A stretch of DNA of 13,929 nt. It comes from Euryarchaeota archaeon UBA229 (GTDB taxonomy: Archaea; Thermoplasmatota; Poseidoniia; Poseidoniales; Poseidoniaceae). The DNA lies in assembly GCA_002505355.1 (NCBI GenBank), contig DAUW01000107.1, positions 1 through 13,929 of the forward strand, read 5' to 3'. The position numbers and the translations under genes were made by a program. Below, piece after piece: positions 1-7,800 of this stretch. Within the stretch, counting starts at the first letter, position 1. Every line of letters starts with the position of its first letter. Below the pieces are notes generated by a model. It was not told the origin of the DNA. It saw only the letters and a program-made list of their open reading frames with translations, and made no database searches.

Positions 1-192
1 TTGATTTCATTTCCTCCTCCTACTAAGATGCTTCAATTCGGAGGGTTCCCCATCGCATCGCGATTATTCGGGAAGTCCCATTCGGCAATCTGCGGATCCA
101 TGGTATTCATGCACCTCCCCGCAGCTTATCGCAGCTTGTCACGACCTTCATCGGCACTCGAGCCGAGCGATCCCCCAGTTGGGTTGTAGCAT
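1..192 (-). rRNA. 23S ribosomal RNA, 5' end (partial, runs off left edge)
   Basis: The reverse complement reads as the 5' end of an archaeal large-subunit rRNA. It begins near base 191-192 with GCTACAACCCAACTGGGGG, continues through GATCGCTCGGCTCGAG and GATGAAGGTCGTGACAAGC, and then has TGCGATAAGC, GATTGCCGAATGGG, GGGGAACC and the GAA-CATCTTAGTA block followed by GGAGGAAATGAAATCAA. These are landmarks of domain I helices known from haloarchaeal and bacterial 23S genes. About 190 bases are present and the rest lies beyond the left edge. The exact mature 5' end is an estimate by similarity. No tRNA or 16S sequence is visible upstream, so the gene appears to be transcribed apart from a 16S gene. 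Confidence 0.93.
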
Positions 193-340
193 CACATGTA
201 TGTTACCACACCATGCGAGTAACCCTTCGGTATCTAATTCATGCCAATTCGGCTTCCACAAAAGACCAACTCCTCTGGGATGGTCCTCCTCAGCCCTTCC
301 CCCGACATAGGCATGCCAAGGTGCTAAGCAAGCAACCGAC
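193..340 (-). other. 23S rRNA leader / processing region
   Basis: About 150 bases lie between the candidate TATA box and the 23S gene. On the minus strand the stretch is purine-rich (GGGGGAAGGGCTGAGGAGG) and contains several short inverted repeats, including the perfect palindrome GGCATGCC at 310-317 and the hairpin at 195-215. No tRNA, 5S rRNA, 16S rRNA or ORF could be recognised on either strand. By analogy with other archaea, part of this leader should pair with the 3' trailer of the 23S gene to form a processing stem with a bulge-helix-bulge. The trailer lies outside the window, so this is inference. Confidence 0.45.
195..215 (-). other. Hairpin with GUAA tetraloop just upstream of 23S rRNA
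   Basis: Read on the minus strand, CATG pairs with CATG (outer, 4 bp). After a one-base bulge, TGTG pairs with CATA (inner, 4 bp with one G-U), closed by the loop GTAA, a GNRA-type tetraloop. It ends 2-3 bases before the estimated mature 23S 5' end. It may be a leader structure used in rRNA processing. The pairing is seen directly; the role is inferred. Confidence 0.4.
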
Positions 341-350
341 CTACCTCCTG

Positions 351-363
351 TATATGAATAAAT
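351..363 (-). promoter_or_regulatory. Candidate TATA box (box A) for the 23S rRNA
   Basis: The minus strand reads ATTTATTCATATA, an AT-rich box resembling the archaeal box A. With the usual spacing of about 25 bases, transcription would start near 325-335, giving a leader of about 140 bases before the 23S gene. It lies downstream of the terminator-like repeat at 390-417, as expected for an independent rRNA transcript. It is a weak match to the consensus, and neighbouring AT-rich stretches are alternatives. Confidence 0.35.
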
Positions 364-389
364 CGGTTCTATCGACTCATTTTAACTAG

Positions 390-417
390 AAAAAAATCGT
401 CCTATATTGCGATTTTT
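390..417 (-). terminator. Terminator-like inverted repeat with U-tract after the TPR gene
   Basis: A perfect 8-bp inverted repeat, AAAAATCG and CGATTTTT, is separated by a 10-base loop (arms 392-399 and 410-417). On the minus strand the distal arm runs into seven T residues (390-396). It lies 35-60 bases past the stop of the zinc-ribbon/TPR gene and before the 23S promoter candidate. That position suits separation of the protein operon from the rRNA transcript. The repeat is nearly symmetrical and could act on both strands. The stem is AT-rich, so stability is modest; archaeal termination often needs only the T-tract. Confidence 0.5.
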
Positions 418-451
418 GAAATTATTCCGCCGTGAAAAAATACCTTATTAT

Positions 452-1744
452 TTACAGTAGTCTAGCAAGATTTTCATCGACTATTGAATCGCCACGATAT
501 TGCGATAATTTTGCCTTAGCGTTGATACTTTGTCCCAAACTCACCAAAGTTGCCGCTTCTAAGTTGACGCCCTCGACTGAGTTTGGATGCTTTTTGTTAT
601 GAACTTCGATGATTTTCAAGGCTTTTTCTGAGCGACCACTGACCAACAGTGCATGAGCTAAATTCAGCAATATAACGGGCTCATCTGGAGCGGATTTTGC
701 CGCCTCGCGCAGAGCTAGTATAGCGGATTCGAACTGGGATGCTGCGAGCATTTGTACAGACTCATCATGATCTTTTGCCATCTCAATCGCCCGTTGTAAT
801 AATGATAGGCCATAATTGTTGTAAACACCGGAATCACCATGCATTCTAGCGGCGATTTTCTGGAAACTGATCGCTGCTTCAGACCAACTATTTTTAGCAA
901 TAGCAAAGTAGCCTGCATCTAAGTCATCTCGGCACTCCGGATTTTTTGACAGGTCTACGTCCAGAGCTCGAGCAGGATGTAACTCGAGAGATAAAATGTC
1001 AACATCAAACTCATTACTACTTTCTAATTTAGAATTACCAGGACTGGTTTTGTGATCGAAGACGACAATGTCATCTTCATACTGATGCACAACCTCGACA
1101 ACTTCCTGTTCAGTAGAATAAATTTCTTCCATGTCGGCTTCCAAAGCGGAGATTCTCCACTCATCAGGAATCTCGTGAACGCCTGAATCCGGTATATCTA
1201 TGCTGCTCGGTAAAATGTTACCTTGGCTTTCGCTGTAGTCGACTTGAGTACTCTCAGGCAGTGGCTGGATTCTAATGGCCTTGGGGCGTTTGACTATCAC
1301 TTCTGGTAATTCATTATGATCCGCTTCTGGGGTCGCCTCCTCAGGTTGCTTAACTGGCGGGGTTGCAACTAACTCGGGTGCACTCATTACTTTGTCTCCT
1401 TCATCGTCTTCAGCATCATTGTCAAACGGTATTCCTTCTGCATGACTACCGATGCCAAATGGCAGCCGAGACTCCTGTAAATTGGATTCTCCTGAAAAGC
1501 CAAACGGTAAACTCGTTTCGGACTGATTAGATTCCAAATGGTTCTCTGAGGTGTGGACATCGCCCAGCGAATCACCTTCAATATCTCGCCACGAATCTGC
1601 TGCTTCATCTAGACCGGGAATCTCAGTAGGCAAGTCGCTGTCATCACCGTCAGTAGCCGATAAATCTCTCAAGTTCTGACTGCCACATGCTGGACATGAA
1701 ACCGCATTAAGTGATAACAATCCGCAAATAGCGCATTCAAACAT
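452..1744 (-). CDS. Zinc-ribbon and TPR-repeat protein, function unknown
   Basis: The protein is 430 residues from ATG 1744, or 443 from an in-frame TTG at 1783. I prefer the ATG because the zinc ribbon then starts at once (MFECAICG), with C4, C7, C17 and C20 in a CxxC-x9-CxxC pattern. A long acidic, low-complexity segment (about residues 27-255) follows, with two LPFG motifs near residues 79 and 94. The C-terminal 150 residues are helical TPR-like repeats (for example GYFAIAKNSWSEAAISFQKI and PDEPVILLNLAHALLVSGRS). No membrane segment or signal peptide is seen. The layout suggests a cytoplasmic scaffold or adaptor, with the zinc ribbon and TPR groove as binding ends. It is the last gene of the minus-strand cluster, 67 bases after the transporter stop. 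No specific family was recognised; the partner is unknown. Confidence 0.82.
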   Translation of the reverse strand: MFECAICGLLSLNAVSCPACGSQNLRDLSATDGDDSDLPTEIPGLDEAADSWRDIEGDSLGDVHTSENHLESNQSETSLPFGFSGESNLQESRLPFGIGSHAEGIPFDNDAEDDEGDKVMSAPELVATPPVKQPEEATPEADHNELPEVIVKRPKAIRIQPLPESTQVDYSESQGNILPSSIDIPDSGVHEIPDEWRISALEADMEEIYSTEQEVVEVVHQYEDDIVVFDHKTSPGNSKLESSNEFDVDILSLELHPARALDVDLSKNPECRDDLDAGYFAIAKNSWSEAAISFQKIAARMHGDSGVYNNYGLSLLQRAIEMAKDHDESVQMLAASQFESAILALREAAKSAPDEPVILLNLAHALLVSGRSEKALKIIEVHNKKHPNSVEGVNLEAATLVSLGQSINAKAKLSQYRGDSIVDENLARLL

Positions 1745-1811
1745 AGTCCGACCCAGTTGTTGGAACAATGCATTGCCTTTCAAGTATGCCCTAAGTAGGC
1801 TATCTACTAGC

Positions 1812-3542
1812 CTATTCTGATTCAGTTAGACCGGCAACGACATTCTTTACTTTGCCTATCTTCTCACTAGCAAGATCTTTCAATTCCTCGATATCATGGT
1901 CAACTAATGACTCTGCAAGATTTTTGCCTTTGGAGCGGCCACGATAAACCTGATAGATTATTCCAACCATTGTTATGGCCAAGAGTGCGAGTTTCCACAT
2001 CACTCCACCCCCTCCAACAGCATATACTAACACCATGTAGAGTGAAACAATTGCCGTAGTTAATATCATCATTGGGAAACCTGCCTTGAAGAATTCATTG
2101 AACGATACTGGGTAGCCAGCCTCCTCAGACATACCAGCCATCACCACGTTTGCAGAAGCACCAATTAGGGTTCCGTTGCCACCTAAACAGGCACCAAATG
2201 CTAGAGCCCAAATTAGCGGTCCAAGATCCACATTTGCGCCCTGTGAGATTTGTAGCACAATAGGAATCATAGTTGCTGTGTATGGTATGTTGTCGATAAA
2301 AGCAGATGCAACTGCTGATACCCACAACAAGATTAACATGGCTGCAGTCAACCTAATTATACCATCTTCACCCTGTGGGAACCAGACAATAGCTTGCTCG
2401 ACATATTCACCAATAAAGTTGATCACACCCATGTATTGCAAGGAATGTACTAATACGAATAAGCCTGCAAAGAATAACAAGGTTGTCCATTCTACTTCTT
2501 CAAGAGGCTCGTCCAACTCATGTCTGCTGGTTGCAAGCAACATTAAGACTGCTCCACCAAGAGCAATCCAAGAAACCGGCATGTGAGTTATCGGGTGCAG
2601 GAAGAATCCCAAGATGACTAGACCTAGGATAAATCCGCTGACTGTCAACATTTTGTAGTCCTTTATGCCGTATTTGGACTCCAGTTCCGCAACATCACGC
2701 ACTCGCTTTCCAGAAAATTCATCTCGGAACATCCACTTTAACAACATAAATGCAGGCACGACCGTCATCAATATACCCGGGGCCATTTCAATAATGAAAT
2801 CGTTAAAATTGACCCCATCTGCGGCTAGTTCTGCGTATTTTCCACCTTCTGCTCGCTCGATCGCATCGGGTGATAGCCCAGAGCCAATCATAATGTTTGG
2901 TGGATCTCCTATCATGGTAGCCGCACCACCAATATTTGAGAATAGCACTTCCGCAATTAGTAACGGAACTGGTTGCAAATCAAGCACTTTCGCAAGTTGT
3001 ATCGTCACCGGGGTGAGCAATAATATGGTTGTAACATTATCTAGAAACGCCGACAGCACTGCAGTGACAATGCAAAGAATAACGACAAGTGACCATATCG
3101 AACCCTCACTCCGTTTGTAAGCCTCGACAGCAAACCACTCAAACACCCCAGTATGTGAAATTACCCCGACCATCACCATCATACCAAGTAATAGTCCAAT
3201 CGTCTCCCAATCTATCATAGTAGTAACGGCTTTGAGGCTTAATGAAGGTTCATTGGTGAAGTAATTTAACGCCACAACTGCAATCAAACCACCGAGTGCC
3301 GCAGCTAGAGTCCGGTGGACAGTCTCGAAGATAATTAATATGTATACCCCGATAAGTATCGCCAAACCAACACCTATGGCAGTGTTTTCCATGCCGTCTT
3401 TTATTGAGAGCTCAATATGGACATCTGTCCCACCTGAGCCGGCAGCTGTTGTGTGACCAACTACTGACAGACAACCAACAACTAGGAGTAGCGTAAACGC
3501 GATTCGGTTAGACCGGCTTTTTTTGTCGACTAGGTTGAACAA
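1812..3542 (-). CDS. ArsB/P-protein/NhaD-type ion transporter (CitMHS domain)
   Basis: A 576-residue polytopic membrane protein of the ion-transporter superfamily (ArsB, NhaD, OCA2 P-protein, CitMHS). It has the two inverted halves of that fold. The first half has SAFLDNVTTILLLTP (D168-N169) and NIGGAATMIGDPPN (203-216). The second has SAFIDNIPYTATMIP (D418-N419) and GGNGTLIGASAN (455-466). The GG-x-AT-x-IG-PPN element matches P-protein/ArsB relatives best. Substrate cannot be read from sequence: Na+/H+ exchange, arsenite or an organic anion are all possible. Residues 13-34 look like an extra N-terminal signal-like hydrophobic segment ending TTAAG, so about 12 membrane spans follow. The C-terminal 45 residues are charged and probably cytoplasmic. 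The start is TTG, supported by GAGGGATGAT two bases upstream. It lies 59 bases after yhbY. Confidence 0.9.
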   Translation of the reverse strand: MFNLVDKKSRSNRIAFTLLLVVGCLSVVGHTTAAGSGGTDVHIELSIKDGMENTAIGVGLAILIGVYILIIFETVHRTLAAALGGLIAVVALNYFTNEPSLSLKAVTTMIDWETIGLLLGMMVMVGVISHTGVFEWFAVEAYKRSEGSIWSLVVILCIVTAVLSAFLDNVTTILLLTPVTIQLAKVLDLQPVPLLIAEVLFSNIGGAATMIGDPPNIMIGSGLSPDAIERAEGGKYAELAADGVNFNDFIIEMAPGILMTVVPAFMLLKWMFRDEFSGKRVRDVAELESKYGIKDYKMLTVSGFILGLVILGFFLHPITHMPVSWIALGGAVLMLLATSRHELDEPLEEVEWTTLLFFAGLFVLVHSLQYMGVINFIGEYVEQAIVWFPQGEDGIIRLTAAMLILLWVSAVASAFIDNIPYTATMIPIVLQISQGANVDLGPLIWALAFGACLGGNGTLIGASANVVMAGMSEEAGYPVSFNEFFKAGFPMMILTTAIVSLYMVLVYAVGGGGVMWKLALLAITMVGIIYQVYRGRSKGKNLAESLVDHDIEELKDLASEKIGKVKNVVAGLTESE

Positions 3543-3554
3543 TTATCATCCCTC
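3543..3554 (-). promoter_or_regulatory. Ribosome binding site deciding the TTG start of the transporter
   Basis: The minus strand reads GAGGGATGATAA followed directly by TTG. It resembles the anti-SD complement GGAGGTGATC and places the TTG where other starts in the window sit relative to a (G)GTGAT-like element. The nearby ATG within the element is out of frame. Confidence 0.55.
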
Positions 3555-3601
3555 AAACTCTGCCAACTGCAACGAATCTTTGAGCATTGTGTATGAAAAT
3601 G

Positions 3602-3868
3602 CTAATGTTTCCATAATACCCCGACGTTTCCACGTGCTGAAATCAACATTGAGTTGGTTGATTCTGCTATGTGATTCCATACAGCGCCAACATCATTTTT
3701 GTCAAATAATCCTCGGTTCATTTTTATTTTTACCAGGTTTTTGGTATTTAGTTGGTCTATTATTTCGGATATTACGCTTTCTGTGAGACCTAATTTACCA
3801 ATCCTAATGGTAGGTTTAAGTTCTCTAGACATAGCCAATTGTTTGATGTGTTTTGGCGGGCCGGTCAC
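3602..3868 (-). CDS. yhbY: YhbY-family CRM-domain RNA-binding protein
   Basis: An 88-residue protein that is essentially one CRM (YhbY) domain: N-terminal helix PPKHIKQLAMSRELKP, strand and GxxG loop TIRIGKLGLTE (GKLG at 24-27), helix SVISEIIDQLNTKN, strand LVKIKMNRG and terminal strands MLISARGNVGVLWKH. CRM proteins bind structured RNA, and bacterial YhbY associates with pre-50S ribosomes, so a role in ribosome or RNA maturation is likely. I chose GTG at 3868, which lies 4 bases after the Rpp21 stop with GGAAGTGAT three bases upstream. An in-frame ATG at 3916 would add 16 non-conserved residues and overlap Rpp21 by 44 bases. ATG 3832 would cut the first helix. Close linkage to the RNase P gene supports an RNA-related job. 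Confidence 0.88.
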   Translation of the reverse strand: MTGPPKHIKQLAMSRELKPTIRIGKLGLTESVISEIIDQLNTKNLVKIKMNRGLFDKNDVGAVWNHIAESTNSMLISARGNVGVLWKH

Positions 3869-3871
3869 GTG

Positions 3872-3880
3872 ATCACTTCC
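3872..3880 (-). promoter_or_regulatory. Ribosome binding site deciding the GTG start of yhbY
   Basis: The minus strand reads GGAAGTGAT, then CAC, then the GTG start. The element overlaps the last codons and stop (TGA, 3873-3875) of the Rpp21 gene, suggesting coupled translation. One base differs from GGAGGTGAT. Confidence 0.6.
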
Positions 3881-4202
3881 TATGGTGTTTGGGCCCACCG
3901 CCCAGTCTTCTAACATTATTGCACATCTTGCAAATTTTAATCACTTGACCGTATCGAATCCTCGTTGTGGAGTTGCTAGAATCATACAGCACTGAACATT
4001 TCTTACAAATCATAATACTAACCGATTTAGGCATTTTCAAGCGGTGCTTACGATTTAGATGAATTAGTTTTTCTGTCGCAGATTGCCTAAGGCGTGTTGG
4101 CTTTGTGGTTGTTTCAACAATGGATACTAAGGCTGCCTGAACACCTGCAGCGTGTTCCTTGCGGTTACCACGTGCTTTCTTACTTGAGCGCCTTTGACTC
4201 AT
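3873..4202 (-). CDS. rnp4: RNase P protein subunit Rpp21 (component 4)
   Basis: A 109-residue basic protein. Its helical N-terminal half (ATEKLIHLNRKHRLKMPKS, residues 42-60) and zinc ribbon (CKKC at 66-69, CKMC at 91-94, with RIRYGQVIKI before the second pair) match archaeal Rpr2/Rpp21. In archaea this subunit pairs with Rpp29 and helps the RNase P RNA cleave the 5' leader of pre-tRNA. All four zinc ligands are present. The first 20 residues are very basic (SQRRSSKKARGNRK), suiting RNA contact. ATG 4202 is chosen because GGTGAT lies three bases upstream; a TTG at 4217 would overlap the adk stop. The gene sits 11 bases after adk and 4 bases before yhbY, so it is almost surely cotranscribed with both. 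Confidence 0.9.
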   Translation of the reverse strand: MSQRRSSKKARGNRKEHAAGVQAALVSIVETTTKPTRLRQSATEKLIHLNRKHRLKMPKSVSIMICKKCSVLYDSSNSTTRIRYGQVIKICKMCNNVRRLGGGPKHHRK

Positions 4203-4205
4203 TAT

Positions 4206-4211
4206 ATCACC
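4206..4211 (-). promoter_or_regulatory. Ribosome binding site of the Rpp21 gene
   Basis: GGTGAT on the minus strand, three bases before ATG 4202 and just after the adk stop codon (TGA, 4214-4216). It favours this ATG over the upstream in-frame TTG. Confidence 0.6.
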
Positions 4212-4213
4212 AG

Positions 4214-4846
4214 TCAATTAAGTGATTTCAGGATGTCTCCAGTTATTTCGTCAATTGCCCGATCACCGTCAATACGGTGGAAAATACCCTTCGAATCATA
4301 CCAGTCAGCCAGTGGTGAAGTTTGTTGATGGTAGGCATTTAGCCTTTGGTTTACGGTTGCCTCGTTATCATCAGCACGTCGTTTCATATCAGTACTACCG
4401 CACTCATCACAAACACCTTGAACTGTTGTTGGGTTGAAAACATCATGGAATACTGCCCCACAGCTCGCACATGAGTATCTTCCACATATCCGCTCAACTA
4501 TTTTGCTGTCTGGGACTTCGATGGCAATTACGTGTGATACCTCTGTTATTGTTGCTAATGCTTCTGCCTGATTGATTGTTCTGGGGAAACCATCAAACAT
4601 TAGTCCATTCACCGCATCTGGCTCTTTCACTCGGTCTCTAATTAGATCAATAATTATCGAATCCGGCACAAGTTTACCCGCATCCATATACCCTTTGGCT
4701 GCGATACCAGTCTTGGTACCATTTTTCACCGCTGCACGAAGCATGTCACCAGTCGAGACTTGCGGTAGTCCAGTAGATTCCGTAATTCTGGCTGCCTGTG
4801 TTCCTTTGCCTGCACCAGGAGGTCCGAACAATACTATGCTGCTCAT
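4214..4846 (-). CDS. adk: Adenylate kinase with zinc-type LID domain
   Basis: A 210-residue adenylate kinase, which balances ATP + AMP with 2 ADP in the cytoplasm. Visible elements are the P-loop GPPGAGKGT (8-16), the AMP-binding STGDMLR (31-37), FDGFPRT (84-90), the LID domain (about 121-158) and the C-terminal arginine region DDNEATVNQRL. The LID carries C126, C129, C146 and C149 as CxxC-x16-CxxC, the structural zinc site of long-form (bacterial-type) Adk, with an extra C121 nearby. The length fits the long form, not the short trimeric archaeal AdkA type. It starts at ATG 4846, 37 bases after the subtilase stop, without a clear Shine-Dalgarno. It is followed closely by Rpp21 and yhbY. Confidence 0.96.
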   Translation of the reverse strand: MSSIVLFGPPGAGKGTQAARITESTGLPQVSTGDMLRAAVKNGTKTGIAAKGYMDAGKLVPDSIIIDLIRDRVKEPDAVNGLMFDGFPRTINQAEALATITEVSHVIAIEVPDSKIVERICGRYSCASCGAVFHDVFNPTTVQGVCDECGSTDMKRRADDNEATVNQRLNAYHQQTSPLADWYDSKGIFHRIDGDRAIDEITGDILKSLN

Positions 4847-4883
4847 GGTGTGGCGACCCAGCCATCCAATTTCAATGTACCAG

Positions 4884-7800
4884 TCAGCCTTGGTTCTTTT
4901 CTAACCACATGTGTCCGTATGCCTTCCATTGTTCAAGTGACCATCCGGCTGGAAGTCCGGAGGGCGGTAGCGGAGGACCGTTTTGTGACGGTTCCGGCAC
5001 GGGCGCCGGATTTACTGGAGAATTACTAGACGGCAGCTGGTTTGGCAGAACCGGCGGCATACCCAATGGGGGCTTGGCAAGAGGTGGCAGGCCAGCGGGG
5101 GGCATGCCTGCCGGAGGCATACCGAGTGGGGGTGAATTAGCCACAGGAGGAGGCGTCGAAAATTGGTCAGACATGGATTTAGCTAAAGCGGCTGCTATCT
5201 CTTGCTGCGAAACTTCACCACTGGTCATATCGTCTTGGGATAGGCCAATATCAAGCGCTTTTTCTCGTCGGCTGCCGACATCAGGCAACACTGCATAAGC
5301 ATCAGCCGTCACTAATTGCGAACCATCGTCCTCAACAGAACCTGAATCTCTCAATTTTCTAGACACAACAACCACCGCAATGAGTAAGCCAGCCATGATC
5401 AGTAACGATACATACCATGGAACTGAATTAAACAGCCCTTTGTTGCCATCAGCTGGCGAAGCAGATGCTTGAAGTGAGAATGACGTCAAAATTTCGTCGT
5501 TTGAAGACAATGATACAACCACCGTATACGGCCCTCGATCGACGGTGTTTTTGGGCGCAATATTGATTGTTACTGGAATAGATTCACCGGGGTTTACGGT
5601 GATCGTTGATGGTGAAACTGTTGGTCGCCAGCCACTAACCTCGTCACCTGCGTCGTCAACTATCACAATACTCAGGGCTCCAGAGAGTTGGATATTACCA
5701 TCATTTCTAATTAGTATCGAGGTTGATTGAGAACTCTCTTTTTGTACTCCAATCAACGGCTGTAAGACTTCGTCGTCGAGAGATATATTGCCATATATTG
5801 ACGGAGCAACTTCCACATCTAATATCACACTTTGCTCAAATTGACGATTTCCATTTGTTGCCTTAACAGATATTGAGAGTTTGTACGCACTTTCTGTAGC
5901 TTGTTCATTGACTGGTGGAATGACACCTAACCTGACTGTTTGGTTTTCGCGCGGTTCTAGTTTAGTAACTGGGTTAGCAAATCCTACGGTCCAGCCATCC
6001 GGTGGCAGTGAATAGGACCACTCCAAGTCAGCCACCGAATTGCCATCGTTGGAGATAATGAATTCAGCGTAAGAATAATCATCAGATAGTTGGCATACAA
6101 TAACATCCGGTGATTGTAAATCAATGGATAATTTATCCAGTATAATCAGCCTAGTATTGTTATTAACATAATCAAAGTTTGAGACTTCTGCTTTGATATT
6201 AAACAGATTAAAATCGCCCTCAAGGGAGGATTCAGGTGACGCAATAATAATTTCAACTGTTTTGAATTGCCCAGCAGGAATCGTAACCTGAACCTCGTTA
6301 TTGTAGTAAAGGCCGTCATAAACCAAATCTGCGTACCAACTCGGATTGGAAGGTTGAACAATTACGCTAAGAGTGATATCGATATTACCCTCATTGATTA
6401 TTTGGTAATCTAGTGTTATTTCTTCTCCACTGTCAACAAGAATATCATTGACTTGCAAATTGGTCCCGACGTCCTGGCCAGAAAATTGTAGATTTGTGGT
6501 GTAATCAGACAGTTCGTCAACTTCAACAATTACTGACTGTGAATAATTTAGGGTTGCGTCAGTTGATGATGTTACAAAGCATTCCACATTGTCTACGAAA
6601 CCAGCAGGCGGACTACCAAGTGAAACTGGAGGGACAAAAATGCGGACTGGCATCGATAAGTAATTACCAATATCCAGTGGCTCAAAATCTAATGATGAGG
6701 AATTTGAATTTCCAAGCATGATTTGCCATAAATTTGTTGATTGACAAGATACCGAGTATTGTGCTTCGGAGTTTCCAACATTTAGCGCCGAGATGGCGAA
6801 TGATGCTGATTGGCCTGGTAACGCCGATAGTCCAGTAGTCCCACTTACCACAATTTTCACGTCGTCCACCTCGTCAATTATTATCGTCAATCTCACTGAA
6901 TGTGACACGGTTGGTTGAGACTGGTAAGCTACAGTTACATCTACGAAGAAAGTCCCAGAACGTGCATACCTTGGATTATTGGTATCTTCAAGGTTTGAAT
7001 TCAAGTTGTCAAAATTTAGTGTGACTTGAACGCTATCTCCCTGCTGCCCTTGGGGTGAGAGTTCATACGGTCCTGCTTGTGAGACACTCTTTTGCCAATT
7101 ATCCTCAGGCGAAATAAAATAATTGAAAACAGGATGTTGCTCTTGAACATTAGTGTAAGATAGCGTCACCATTTCTGTTCCAGTACCCTCGTTGAAAATT
7201 GCTAGTGGAATATCGATATCAGTTTTGTTGCGTACGTCAAAATTGTTAATCGCCGCAGCCTGCCTATCGGCTTCACTGGAAGGAACATTGCCGTCTTCGT
7301 CAAGCGGTATTACCCGCACACCTAGGGCCGTCACCTCAATATCAATCTGAAGAATATTGTTGTTGACTCCATTTGATTCATCGTTCATCTCGTTTATGTC
7401 ATTGTTGACATCAAGACTAAGTTTTAGCGTGTGAATTCCGGTGGTTGAGAATGTACGTGTGGTAATTTCTGATTCAATCCCACTTGAAGGAACCCCGTTT
7501 GATTGCCCTTGCATGAGAACGGTTCCTTCTGTCACGTCTTCCAATTTCCAATCAAATGAACCTGCATCAGCAGTCCCTTGGTTCATCCACGATACTCGAA
7601 CTGATACGACGTCATTTTGTAACGGCGATTCAGAAGATATGAATATTGATTCAGGGAATGCTAGTAAATCGGGCCTCGAAACAATTGATGCATCACCTGT
7701 GATGACGATGCTAAAGTCTTGATCAATACCACCACGATGCATGACTTGAACCAGCCACTGGCCTGAATTCGTCATCACGTTAGGCGCGATGCTTACTCTT

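Noticed and set aside
1..189. Plus-strand open frame of 62 codons at the left edge
   Set aside because: It is the antisense of the 23S rRNA 5' domain and has no protein-like features.
240..319. Eight-base direct repeat CATGCCAA (240-247 and 312-319)
   Set aside because: Too short and only two copies; not convincing as an attachment site or operator, and it may simply reflect leader stems.
216..340. Possible 5S rRNA, SRP RNA, RNase P RNA or tRNA in the 23S leader
   Set aside because: Short matches such as ACCATCCC and GCATGG were seen, but no complete conserved core, T-loop or cloverleaf could be built on either strand.
2176..3120. Two plus-strand frames (136 and 151 codons) within the transporter gene
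   Set aside because: They are shadows of a clear membrane protein on the minus strand. They have no recognisable domain and no Shine-Dalgarno.
3869..3916. 16-residue extension of YhbY from ATG 3916
   Set aside because: It would overlap the Rpp21 gene by 44 bases and has no ribosome binding site. GTG 3868 has a good one and gives the normal domain length.
4798..5298. Plus-strand 166-codon frame with a Gly-rich repeat (GGIPNGGLARGGRPAGG)
   Set aside because: It is the mirror of the proline-rich tract of the subtilase tail on the other strand. The composition follows from the PPxGMPP codons and no start signal is seen.
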